From positions 26,377 to 90,376 of the IMG/VR virus record IMGVR_UViG_3300009009_000003: a stretch of 64,000 bases of DNA; one strand, written 5' to 3'. A model generated the notes under the pieces. The model ran no database searches, had not been told where the DNA came from, and saw only the letters and a list, made by a program, of their open reading frames with translations. Source of the DNA: a virus. Of this stretch, positions 53,223 through 60,752 are shown piece after piece. Both the position numbers and the translations under genes were made by a program. The stretch's first letter is position 1. Every line of letters starts with the position of its first letter.

Positions 53223-54091
53223 AAATAAGTCTGGTAATTAATGCTGATACCAGAACAAAATGCACACTTCCTATGACTACTACTCTTGATTCTAACGGTG
53301 GTTGTTCCTGTGTAGATTTTATGACTGATGGGGTTTTAAATAAGATAAAATTCTTTCGTGGAATAAAAGCGGAATTAGAAATCATTTTGTTTGTAGATAC
53401 ATCTTCTGGGAAAATTCCTGATGAAATAGAACAGAAAGTATCAGATATTTGCTATGAGTATAACATAAATCTTATTTTATATACGATGGATAGGGGCAAT
53501 CCTTTATATCCTAAGAAATATGATATGGTGTACATTGAGGCATTGTGTTCAGCTACTGGAGATTATGTAGCTCATTTTGATGGTGATATGGGGGCTTTTA
53601 GGTCGGATGATTCCAATATTTTGGAGAGATATTTATATTGGTTAAATTCAAATTCCTATGAGTTTGTTTCTCTTCCTATGATTGGTTCTCCTAATGCTGG
53701 ATTTGAAAGTAGGGATTATTGGTGGGCATCAACTAGATTTTTTATTGGGAAAAGAGACTATTTTAATAGGGATGAAATGATAAGGTGTTTTAATAATAAT
53801 TATGTGTTGAATAAATATGGTGTAGCCGTATGGCCTAATTGTGTTGAGCATGTATTAGGGGCAAGAGCAGGAAAAGGAAGAGTGTTATATCCTGTTGTAG
53901 AATTTGATAATTCTATGCAAAATCCAATACTTAGAGAAAGTGGATACATGATTTTTAGTTGGGCTACTTATTATAAGGGAACAATGGAAAAACTTAATTC
54001 AATGACTTACTCCCAAGTTTATAACTATATTATTAATGAATGTGGGGGAATTCATGGAGCTAATGATGTTATTGGAAAGGAACTAAAATGA
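53219..54091 (+). CDS. GT-A type glycosyltransferase
   Basis: A 290-residue protein with a nucleotide-sugar strand start (KISLVINADTRTKC), AELEIILFVDTSSGKIPDEI, and the DXD motif in GDYVAHFDGDMGAFRSDDS (about 115-133, FDGDM). The acceptor half (about 140-280) has SLPMIGSPNAGFESRDYWWA and ARAGKGRVLYPVVEF. Metal-dependent inverting type is likely. Coupled to both neighbours by 4-base ATGA overlaps. Confidence 0.65.
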   Translation: MKISLVINADTRTKCTLPMTTTLDSNGGCSCVDFMTDGVLNKIKFFRGIKAELEIILFVDTSSGKIPDEIEQKVSDICYEYNINLILYTMDRGNPLYPKKYDMVYIEALCSATGDYVAHFDGDMGAFRSDDSNILERYLYWLNSNSYEFVSLPMIGSPNAGFESRDYWWASTRFFIGKRDYFNRDEMIRCFNNNYVLNKYGVAVWPNCVEHVLGARAGKGRVLYPVVEFDNSMQNPILRESGYMIFSWATYYKGTMEKLNSMTYSQVYNYIINECGGIHGANDVIGKELK

Positions 54092-54813
54092 TTTTTATAA
54101 TGCAATCAGTAAATGAAGAGACATATGTGAAAAGGTTGATCTCGAAGGTAGTGGAGTATCCTTTTGTTGATAGAGTTATTGTTATTGATGGGGGATCTAC
54201 TGATTATACAGTTCAGGAGCTAAATAAGTTTGATAAAGTTGAGGTGTATGAGCATCCGTGGATTGATTGGTATCATGATATGAATATAATGCAGAGGAAC
54301 ATAGCACTTTCTTATGTTCCTGAAGGACAGCTATGTTTTATGTTGGACTTTGATGAATGTCTATCAATGGAGTTGGAGCAGTATCTAAATTTTGTTAATA
54401 CACAGGGGGTTTCTTCAGAAATGACATTGATTTCAAGGAAGACATTTGAATTGATGCGGTATCCTGATAGTCCTTGGTGTATATATGGAGAAGATGGGTT
54501 TCCTCTTCTTAGTCATCAGATAGGGCAGTTTCCTGATTGGCAGCCTCGTTTGATTAGAAGAAGTTTTCGTCAACATTGGGTAAATAGTCCACATCATCTT
54601 CTTTTTGGAGTAGACGGTGAAACAACTGCACCGGAAAATGCTCATATTATTCATTTTGAGAAGGATGATTCCAGGAATAGAGAAAGAATAGAAAAGAAGT
54701 GGCTAAGGGAGCAAGCTAGGAGGAAAATGCTAGGCCTTGTTCCAGATGTTTTCGAATGTAAACCGAAAACCGAAATATTTGAATATTCTAATCCTGAATC
54801 TTGGAAATGGTAG
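54088..54813 (+). CDS. GT2-family glycosyltransferase
   Basis: A 241-residue protein: IFIMQSVNEETYVKRLISKV, FVDRVIVIDGGSTDYTVQEL (about 26-45, the classic D-G-S-x-D nucleotide site) and LCFMLDFDECLSMELEQ (about 82-98, DXD-like FDE). The C-terminus with PDWQPRLIRRSFRQHWVNSP and IIHFEKDDSRNRERIEKKWL is typical of small GT2 enzymes. Adds a sugar to an unknown acceptor. Confidence 0.8.
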   Translation: MIFIMQSVNEETYVKRLISKVVEYPFVDRVIVIDGGSTDYTVQELNKFDKVEVYEHPWIDWYHDMNIMQRNIALSYVPEGQLCFMLDFDECLSMELEQYLNFVNTQGVSSEMTLISRKTFELMRYPDSPWCIYGEDGFPLLSHQIGQFPDWQPRLIRRSFRQHWVNSPHHLLFGVDGETTAPENAHIIHFEKDDSRNRERIEKKWLREQARRKMLGLVPDVFECKPKTEIFEYSNPESWKW

Positions 54814-54818
54814 AATTG

Positions 54819-55748
54819 ATGAAGATATATTATGGTCAGCTTGCAAAAGAGGATTCTGTAGCTTATGTTAGAACTATTGCTGAAAGAATGGAAAAATATA
54901 ATTCTAATATTAGAGTTGTACAGAATATTGCTGATTGTGATGTTATTTTTTTAGGGGGACCAGTAGTATACTATTTTGATTTTGATATACAGAGAGCAGA
55001 ACACATAAAAAAATCTGGGAAACCCATTATTACGTTTCAAATTGCTGAAGGATATCCAAATAGATTTGAGAACAGTTTCCCTTTTTATGTAAGTTTTCTT
55101 GAGGAAACACAAGATAGAATAAAGGTTCATTTTTGGAGAGATTTATTTAGGGAAGATAAAGATAATTGGGATAAAATTTATCCCTTAGAAACAATTGAAA
55201 TGGTTCAAGAGACATCCAAGTTTTTTGGGGAACCTTCGTCAAAAATACAATTTTTTAATAGACCTTATAATATATTTATGGCAACCAATTGTTTTAATGA
55301 TTCTCGTATAGGATTTTTTAGAGCATATTATGGTGAACCGGATAGTTTTGTTGAGAATATACTTCCTGAATTAAGACTTCCTTTTGAGGATATACTTAAA
55401 TATCATGGGGCTTCAAAAATAAGTTTAAGTCTTGAAGGGTCTGGATTTAAATGTGGAAGACATCATGAGGCTTCTTTGAATAGTGTTATGGCTACTCCTG
55501 GTGTTGATGTTGTTTGGTCATTTCCATGGATAGATGGATTAAATTGTATTGGTTTACCATATACAGCTCGTGAGGGAAAATTTACAGCCGATGTTGTTTT
55601 GGGTGTTTTGAAAATGAACTACTATCTTAAAGATAACCCAGACCTTCTTTATAATATTTATAGGACAGGATTTGAGAATGCTAAAAATTATTATTTTCCA
55701 TATTATTATGGAACTTACTTACCCAATAAAGTAAAGGAGTATCTATGA
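54819..55748 (+). CDS. Unassigned protein of the sugar cassette, possible GT-B enzyme
   Basis: About 309 residues. In-frame starts at 54801 (TTG), 54807 and 54819 (ATG) are possible; MKIYYGQLAKEDSVAYVRTI from 54819 reads like a natural Rossmann start. CDVIFLGGPVVYYFDFDIQR then KSGKPIITFQIAEGYPNRFE, LEGSGFKCGRHHEASLNSVM (about 211-230) and PGVDVVWSFPWIDGLNCIGL suggest a GT-B-like enzyme with a conserved Gly-rich C-terminal site. No family is certain. It sits between glycosyltransferase and methyltransferase genes. Confidence 0.5.
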   Translation: MKIYYGQLAKEDSVAYVRTIAERMEKYNSNIRVVQNIADCDVIFLGGPVVYYFDFDIQRAEHIKKSGKPIITFQIAEGYPNRFENSFPFYVSFLEETQDRIKVHFWRDLFREDKDNWDKIYPLETIEMVQETSKFFGEPSSKIQFFNRPYNIFMATNCFNDSRIGFFRAYYGEPDSFVENILPELRLPFEDILKYHGASKISLSLEGSGFKCGRHHEASLNSVMATPGVDVVWSFPWIDGLNCIGLPYTAREGKFTADVVLGVLKMNYYLKDNPDLLYNIYRTGFENAKNYYFPYYYGTYLPNKVKEYL

Positions 55749-56815
55749 CAGATATTATTAATCGGTTGTTAGAAAAATTTGGATATAATGAAATTGTTTT
55801 TAATTCTTGTTTAAATCCTGCTTTAGATGTACATGGGGATAATGCAGATATTCTATTTAAGTTCATTAACAGAAAACCCACTAAGGTTGTTTTGGAAATA
55901 GGAACTTATCACGGATTATCAGCAGCTTACATTGCCACCTTTATTGAAAAGGTTTATACAATTGATCTTATGGATTATGAAGAGAAATACAAGTTTTGGG
56001 ATTTTTTAGGAGTAACTGATCGAATAAAATTTATTAAAGTTAAAGATGATAACGAAAAAAGAGAAGTGATAGAAAGTATTCATTTTGATTTGGCTTTTGT
56101 TGATGGGGAACATTTTAAACCCTATCCTGAAGTTGATTTTGAAATGGTAAAACATTGTGGAAGAGTTATTTTACATGATTATTGCAAAGAATTTCCTGAT
56201 GTGATTGAGTTTTGCGATAAGCTAAACAGTAAAGAAAGAAATGGGTTATTTGTATATTGGGAAGATTCATTGAGTCCACAAGTATTAATGCCAGAATTTC
56301 ACCATAATCTACATTATGTAAACCAATATTTGGTGGGTGCAGGGTTTGATATGGGATGTGGAAGCAATCCTTTACAAAAACCAAATTGTTATCATGTAGA
56401 GGTGGCTTCAAAGGAAATGTCAGAAAGGCAGTTAGGAAGACCTATTGATAATTATATTCATGAGGATGCTTCTTCTATTCACGGGGGGTTGTTTTATGAG
56501 AAAGTAGATTATGTGTTCAGCTCTCATATGATTGAGGATTTAGGAAGTGAAGAGGAAATAGTGAAGTGTCTTAAAAATTGGTCTACTTTGTTAAAAGATG
56601 GTGGGCACATAATTCTTCTTCTTCCTGATATGCAGGGTGGGCGATATCCTACTGTAGAAGAAGGGGGGAACCCATCACACAGGGTGAATGTTGGGGCACC
56701 TTTTATAAAAGGAATTCTTTCTTTATTGCCATCATTAAACTTGGTTCAGATGGATACTATTCCTCATAATGAAGGGTGTACAATTGATGTTGTTTTTAGA
56801 AAGGATCAGAAATGA
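55745..56815 (+). CDS. Fused two-domain SAM methyltransferase
   Basis: A 356-residue protein with two class I methyltransferase domains. The first (1-175) has KVVLEIGTYHGLSAAYIATF (about 48-67, motif I), VYTIDLMDYE and HFDLAFVDGEHFKPYPEVDF, like Methyltransf_24. The second (about 190-356) has LVGAGFDMGCGSNPLQKPNC (about 197-216), VDYVFSSHMIEDLGSEEEIV and GGHIILLLPDMQGG, like Methyltransf_11. Probably methylates sugars or their carriers, given the neighbours. Overlaps both flanking genes by 4 bases. Confidence 0.75.
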   Translation: MTDIINRLLEKFGYNEIVFNSCLNPALDVHGDNADILFKFINRKPTKVVLEIGTYHGLSAAYIATFIEKVYTIDLMDYEEKYKFWDFLGVTDRIKFIKVKDDNEKREVIESIHFDLAFVDGEHFKPYPEVDFEMVKHCGRVILHDYCKEFPDVIEFCDKLNSKERNGLFVYWEDSLSPQVLMPEFHHNLHYVNQYLVGAGFDMGCGSNPLQKPNCYHVEVASKEMSERQLGRPIDNYIHEDASSIHGGLFYEKVDYVFSSHMIEDLGSEEEIVKCLKNWSTLLKDGGHIILLLPDMQGGRYPTVEEGGNPSHRVNVGAPFIKGILSLLPSLNLVQMDTIPHNEGCTIDVVFRKDQK

Positions 56816-57354
56816 AAAAATGGAATGAAATAGAGGGAAGTTTTGATTTTGGTGAAGCTACTATTATAAGAGAAATATCAACTGGAAAAATATATTTAGA
56901 AGTGGGTGTGTTAAACGGAAGGTCTTCGGCAAATGCTAGTGATGTAGCAATGCATGTACATGCAGTTGATACTTATATGTCACATCCTAATGGAATTTAC
57001 CAATTTGAAAAGTACACTAATTTACAAATAGTTCAAGATAATTTGAGAGGAAGGACAAACATAACATTTTGGCCTGGGAAATCTGATTTTATAGCCACTC
57101 ATTTTGAAGATGAATCTATTGATGTTATTTTTATTGATGGTTCCCACACCTATGAAGGAGTATCCTTGGATATAAGGTCTTGGTGGAGTAAGTTAAAATA
57201 TGGCGGGAAAATGGCATTTCATGATTATGGACAAGGTTTTCCTGGGGTTACTTTAGCATTTAATGAATTTTTTGGTATTCCTGAGATTAGAAAAGATTCA
57301 ACAGCGATAGTAACAAAGAAAGAGCAAATTATAAATATGGAGACAAATAAATGA
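56812..57354 (+). CDS. SAM methyltransferase (Methyltransf_24-like)
   Basis: A 180-residue single-domain methyltransferase: KIYLEVGVLNGRSSANASDV (motif I, about 26-45), VHAVDTYMSHPNG, FEDESIDVIFIDGSHTYEGV (about 98-117) and KYGGKMAFHDYGQGFPGV. It is related in design to the first domain of the preceding fusion, suggesting duplication within the cassette. Substrate probably a glycan; unproven. Confidence 0.75.
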   Translation: MKKWNEIEGSFDFGEATIIREISTGKIYLEVGVLNGRSSANASDVAMHVHAVDTYMSHPNGIYQFEKYTNLQIVQDNLRGRTNITFWPGKSDFIATHFEDESIDVIFIDGSHTYEGVSLDIRSWWSKLKYGGKMAFHDYGQGFPGVTLAFNEFFGIPEIRKDSTAIVTKKEQIINMETNK

Positions 57355-57782
57355 AAGATTTGACCGTTTTTATATTGCCTTCTAATGGGAACTACCCAAA
57401 TAGTTTGTTTATCGGAAAAATCAGTAAAATGATGTTCAATTGTGGGTTTGCCTTTTTTTTCAATACTGATTGTGAGAATTCGGACCAAGTGAGCAAACTT
57501 GTGAAAATGACAACTTGGTATATGATTGTTTATGATAATGAGATTATAACGCCTCCTTTAATTAGAGGAATGAAAAATTTATTGCAAAGTCTAAATTATG
57601 ATGTATATTCAATATTGAAGAGAGAGATTAATACAGAAAAGATATATGAAGCTCCAAGGATTTATAGATCTTGGATAAAACTTCAGGAAGGCAGTCTTCT
57701 TCCTGTACATAGTGATTTTATTCGATATGAAAGGGTTTTAGATGGGTTCATAATTGATGATAGTACCAAAAATAGTTTTTAA
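57351..57782 (+). CDS. Unassigned protein closing the sugar cassette
   Basis: A 143-residue alpha/beta protein (LTVFILPSNGNYPNSLFIGK, MTTWYMIVYDNEIITPPLIR, YDVYSILKREINTEKIYEAP). The strand/helix order and an aspartate-rich turn (YDNEIITPP) recall small GT-A folds, but no motif is convincing. Coupled by a 4-base overlap to the methyltransferase and overlaps the tail gene that follows. Confidence 0.45.
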   Translation: MKDLTVFILPSNGNYPNSLFIGKISKMMFNCGFAFFFNTDCENSDQVSKLVKMTTWYMIVYDNEIITPPLIRGMKNLLQSLNYDVYSILKREINTEKIYEAPRIYRSWIKLQEGSLLPVHSDFIRYERVLDGFIIDDSTKNSF

Positions 57783-58320
57783 TAAAAATCAAATAGAGAA
57801 TATTCTACAAGCTAGTAGAAAACTAAAAACCTTTGTGGAAAAGGAAAGATACGAATTACCCCGTCAGTTTGCCGGTCATTATTACAAAGTACTGATTACC
57901 AATTTAAATTCTGGAAAACACATGGGGTCTTTTCAATATGGAAGAACACCAGGTTCAAGAAGATACTTAAAATGGAAGGCTGATTATGGTTCTGCTGACA
58001 AGGGTCCGTGGAGATTGGCTGATGATTTAATAAAATCCATTAAAGTTACATCATACAATAATGGATATTTAACTGGAATTAGGTCAGAATTGAAGGATAG
58101 GGGTGGGAAGTCATGGTTTGGAACGAAGGATAAACCAAAAGGCAAAAAGAAACCAATTGCTATGTATGCTAGAGTTCTTGAATTTGGAATGGAAGATAAT
58201 CCAGATCAATATCATCCACCCAGACCAATGTTTGGTCCTGCACTGGAAGATTTTATAAGTTCTGATTTGGAATGGAGAATAAAACGTACTATGCATAGAA
58301 TGGGGTTAACATGGAAATAA
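57757..58320 (+). CDS. HK97-gp10-like tail/connector protein
   Basis: A 187-residue protein; ATG at 57757 follows a TTG at 57754. The RYELPRQFAGHYYKVLITNL, KWKADYGSADKGPWRLADDL and MYARVLEFGMEDNPDQYHPP then RPMFGPALEDFI segments match the gp10-like minor tail protein group (ending R-P-x-x-x-P-A-L). It normally joins head completion and tail terminator. This shows that the sugar cassette is inserted between connector genes. Confidence 0.7.
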   Translation: MIVPKIVFNKNQIENILQASRKLKTFVEKERYELPRQFAGHYYKVLITNLNSGKHMGSFQYGRTPGSRRYLKWKADYGSADKGPWRLADDLIKSIKVTSYNNGYLTGIRSELKDRGGKSWFGTKDKPKGKKKPIAMYARVLEFGMEDNPDQYHPPRPMFGPALEDFISSDLEWRIKRTMHRMGLTWK

Positions 58321-58523
58321 AGTCAGTAAAAGCAAGGGATGTTTTGGTGACTATTGAATTTGATGCTTCGGAAATAGATATGATATTGGATGTACTTGAT
58401 CATTCAACTGTAGATACGAATGATGATAAAATAATGAAGGCTTTTAAATATGTTAGAGCTGTCTTTTGTAAAGAAATGGAACAGCTTTTATCTTCCGTAA
58501 AGGAGAAGACTGATGTCACTTGA
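58311..58523 (+). CDS. Small protein of unknown function
   Basis: A 70-residue protein: VLVTIEFDASEIDMILDVLD, then a helix with KIMKAFKYVRAVFCKEMEQL. I recall similar short early-type phage proteins with this strand-helix order, but here it lies among tail genes. It overlaps both neighbours by about 10 bases. Function unknown. Confidence 0.6.
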   Translation: MEIKSVKARDVLVTIEFDASEIDMILDVLDHSTVDTNDDKIMKAFKYVRAVFCKEMEQLLSSVKEKTDVT

Positions 58524-58983
58524 TCCTACAGCTAGAGAAGCAAATGTGCGAGATTCCTTGAAAAAATACTTTAAGGATAATTTTCAAACCATAGAGGGGA
58601 TTAGAGTTTCTTTTGAAAAGACTGCTTCCCCCCCTACGGTACAAGGGGTTGAGGTGGACAGATGGATTTCAGTGAATATGGGGGATATGATTAGGGAAGC
58701 AGGGGCAAATATAGGGGTTGAGTTGTATTGTTGCACACGAAAGGATTCAGAGGGGTTTAAGCTTGCTCAGTTGGTGGATACTGTTTTGGGGTATTTACGG
58801 GATTCTTCTATGACAGATGGGATGGCCAGAGTTAAATTGTACCGATCTCATAGAGATTCAGCTTGGGAAGAGATTGGTGGAATGGTTGTTTATGATGTGG
58901 TTGAATCCCCAGAACTAGAAGCTTCTGATTTAACTAAGTATAAAATTCTTAATTGTAGGTTTGGTTGGGGAGCAAAAATATAA
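58513..58983 (+). CDS. Tail terminator-like protein
   Basis: A 156-residue protein of the size and position of phage tail terminators (after a gp10-like gene and before the tube gene). FQTIEGIRVSFEKTASPPTV, DRWISVNMGDMIREAGANIG and VELYCCTRKDSEGFKLAQLV alternate strands and helices as in lambda gpU-like proteins. It would cap the tail tube and join the head. Similarity is by layout only. Confidence 0.6.
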   Translation: MSLDPTAREANVRDSLKKYFKDNFQTIEGIRVSFEKTASPPTVQGVEVDRWISVNMGDMIREAGANIGVELYCCTRKDSEGFKLAQLVDTVLGYLRDSSMTDGMARVKLYRSHRDSAWEEIGGMVVYDVVESPELEASDLTKYKILNCRFGWGAKI

Positions 58984-58991
58984 AATATTTA

Positions 58992-59020
58992 TAGACAAAT
59001 GGTTTATTTTTTTCTATAAT
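58992..59020 (+). promoter_or_regulatory. Promoter before the Com-like gene
   Basis: TAGACA (58992-58997), 17-base spacer rich in T, and a perfect TATAAT (59015-59020), 29 bases before the ATG at 59050. Confidence 0.65.
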
Positions 59021-59049
59021 ATAATTGAGTGATCTTTTAGGAGTGACAA

Positions 59050-59301
59050 ATGGAAGAGCGAGAAGCACAGAAAAGAGTTTTTCTACATTGTAATAAATGT
59101 GGCAAACGTCTTTTAGAGAGACTTAGTAATGGATTGTTTAAATTCATGTTTGGTAAAAATAAAGATTCAGATCTTCCTCCTCCAGTAGAAATTTATATTC
59201 ACGGGAGTGTTAAAATAAAATGTTGGGCTTGTTCCTACTTTAATATATTTGATTATTTCCCGAAGAGTTTTGATATACCAAACAATCAACTAGATAAATA
59301 G
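59050..59301 (+). CDS. Com-like zinc-finger protein
   Basis: An 83-residue protein with HCNKCGKRLLERLSNG (about 13-28) and a second Cys pair in SVKIKCWACSYFNIF (about 56-70), separated by a variable loop with PPPVEIYIHG. The C-x2-C...I-K-C-x2-C-x-x-x-N order is that of the Mu Com family, whose founder is an RNA-binding activator of mom translation. Here the loop is longer. No mom-like gene is in the window. It has its own promoter inside the tail operon. RNA-binding control of a tail or modification gene is inferred. Confidence 0.55.
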   Translation: MEEREAQKRVFLHCNKCGKRLLERLSNGLFKFMFGKNKDSDLPPPVEIYIHGSVKIKCWACSYFNIFDYFPKSFDIPNNQLDK

Positions 59302-59339
59302 TTGAATTCTCTGGTTTTTATTGAAAGGAGGTGATGTGA

Positions 59340-59924
59340 ATGGCTCGTACAGGTCCAGTTACTAAGGATACGTCTACTGTTGCATTAGGATTGGCACAAG
59401 TTAGAGTTGGTGCTGCTGCTGCTAATATAGGTACTCCTTATGGTGCACTTTCTTCTTCTGATTCTATTGGTGTTTTGGCCAATACGAAATTTACAGGTAA
59501 CAGCGATTGGTTGAAGCTAGAATCAGGTTATCCACTATTAGAAGATTATGTTGTTCCCATTCGTGAGTCTGCTGCTTTGGAATGTGCCTTTATGGAAATT
59601 ACCCCGTATAATATGGCAATGTCTCTAGGTATTGACCCTACTTCAGGGTATGCTTCTGTACATTCTGGAGAAGTTGCGTTGGGTGGAAGAACGTCTCCTG
59701 CTTATGTTAGAATGGAGGCTGTTTATACTTATCCAAATGGTACTAATACAATGACCATTATTTTCCCCAGAGCACAGGTAAGTGCTGCTATTGAGATGGA
59801 TCTTCAGATGGAAGATTGGTCAAATGTTCCTATTACGTTTGAAGCTAAACGTGCGGATAGTGAAGTAACAGGCGGAAATGCAATTTGGAACAGTAAACCG
59901 CTTGGTGCTATTAAGTGGGTTTAA
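59340..59924 (+). CDS. Major tail (tube) protein candidate
   Basis: A 194-residue protein with a very strong AAAGGAGGTGATG before its ATG, fitting a highly expressed tube subunit. VALGLAQVRVGAAAANIGTP, KLESGYPLLEDYVVPIRESA (about 60-79), FMEITPYNMAMSLGIDP and MEDWSNVPITFEAKRADSEV match the beta-sandwich pattern of major tail proteins, including an alpha/beta hinge. Placed directly before the tail chaperone genes, as in most long-tailed phages. Confidence 0.75.
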   Translation: MARTGPVTKDTSTVALGLAQVRVGAAAANIGTPYGALSSSDSIGVLANTKFTGNSDWLKLESGYPLLEDYVVPIRESAALECAFMEITPYNMAMSLGIDPTSGYASVHSGEVALGGRTSPAYVRMEAVYTYPNGTNTMTIIFPRAQVSAAIEMDLQMEDWSNVPITFEAKRADSEVTGGNAIWNSKPLGAIKWV

Positions 59925-59952
59925 CAAATAATCAAAATTGAAAGGTAGTATT

Positions 59953-60438
59953 ATGCCAGAGAATACTAATGATACAAGACTTAATCCTGGGGTTGTGGAT
60001 GTCGATATTGGCATCCACAATCTCAGAACAATCAAAATATATCCACTTTCTGTGGCGGATCAGATGCAGCTTGCAGATATTATTACTAAAGCTCTTCAGA
60101 AATTTTTTCTTCATGGCGGTGGGCAGACTTTAAAGGATATAAAGGACGAAGAGTTTGTTAGGTTTGCCTTATCTCTAATTGTAGAGAACTTAGAGAAAAT
60201 ATTGTTATTGGTTACTAATATCTCAAGGCCAAAATCCGTTTTTAATTTTCTTAATAAGAAAAAGAATTTTCTTTATGACATAACTAACTCTCAAATGGTT
60301 GAAATTGCTGATATTATTTTTAGAGTTAATTATGCAGATCCATTAAAAAACGGAGTAAGCCTCTCCAAGAAGATCAAAGAAATGTTGAATTTGGAGAGGC
60401 AGTCTGTTGCGTCTGCTCCAATTACGGATACAGATTAG
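59953..60438 (+). CDS. Tail assembly chaperone (upstream, short form)
   Basis: A 161-residue protein; ATG at 59953 with AAAGGTAG upstream. IHNLRTIKIYPLSVADQMQL, DEEFVRFALSLIVENLEKIL and MVEIADIIFRVNYADPLKNG make a helical protein of the type lambda gpG, which coats the tape measure. Near its end, at 60345-60351, the codons TTA AAA AAC contain a perfect A-AAA-AAC slippery site. The remaining 28 codons after it encode the unshifted end. Confidence 0.75.
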   Translation: MPENTNDTRLNPGVVDVDIGIHNLRTIKIYPLSVADQMQLADIITKALQKFFLHGGGQTLKDIKDEEFVRFALSLIVENLEKILLLVTNISRPKSVFNFLNKKKNFLYDITNSQMVEIADIIFRVNYADPLKNGVSLSKKIKEMLNLERQSVASAPITDTD

Positions 60439-60752
60439 AAGATATTTATAAGAAATCCTTCAGGGAAGGTGGTCTTACAATAAACCAAATTGCTGCTTTG
60501 TTTGAATATTACAATAAAGCAGAAATGGATAAACTTAAGGTGTTAGGATCTTTCTTTGGGGTTGAATTTAAGGAGGACAAAAAGAAGAAAGGGTTTATAC
60601 CATTTAAAGGACCGGATCAATACAACAAACTTTCTCCTGAAGAGAAAGAGAGACTCACTAAGGAAATGATGGGTTCACATAAAGATTTTGTCGAAGGAAG
60701 ACAAATTAAGAGTACTCTCTTGGGCAAAAAGCCTTCAGGAGGTTTGTTTTAA
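59953..60752 (+). CDS. Tail assembly chaperone fusion by -1 frameshift (GT-like)
   Basis: After a -1 slip at A-AAA-AAC (60345-60351) the frame continues from 60349 as AAA CGG AGT and on through an open stretch to the TAA at 60750-60752. The added part reads KRSKPLQEDQRNVEFGEAV, YGYRLEDIYKKSFREGGLTI, NQIAALFEYYNKAEMDKL and ends KKPSGGLF, about 134 residues. The -1 frame is closed by stops before 60330, so the shift must occur after that. This is the G/GT arrangement of lambda and most long-tailed phages, directly before the tape measure gene. An independent TTG start at 60498 would be the alternative, but it has no ribosome site. Confidence 0.75.
60345..60351 (+). promoter_or_regulatory. Programmed -1 ribosomal frameshift site
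   Basis: A-AAA-AAC in frame with codons TTA AAA AAC of the tail chaperone gene. This heptamer is one of the best known -1 slippery sequences. The -1 frame is open from 60330 to 60749. Confidence 0.75.
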
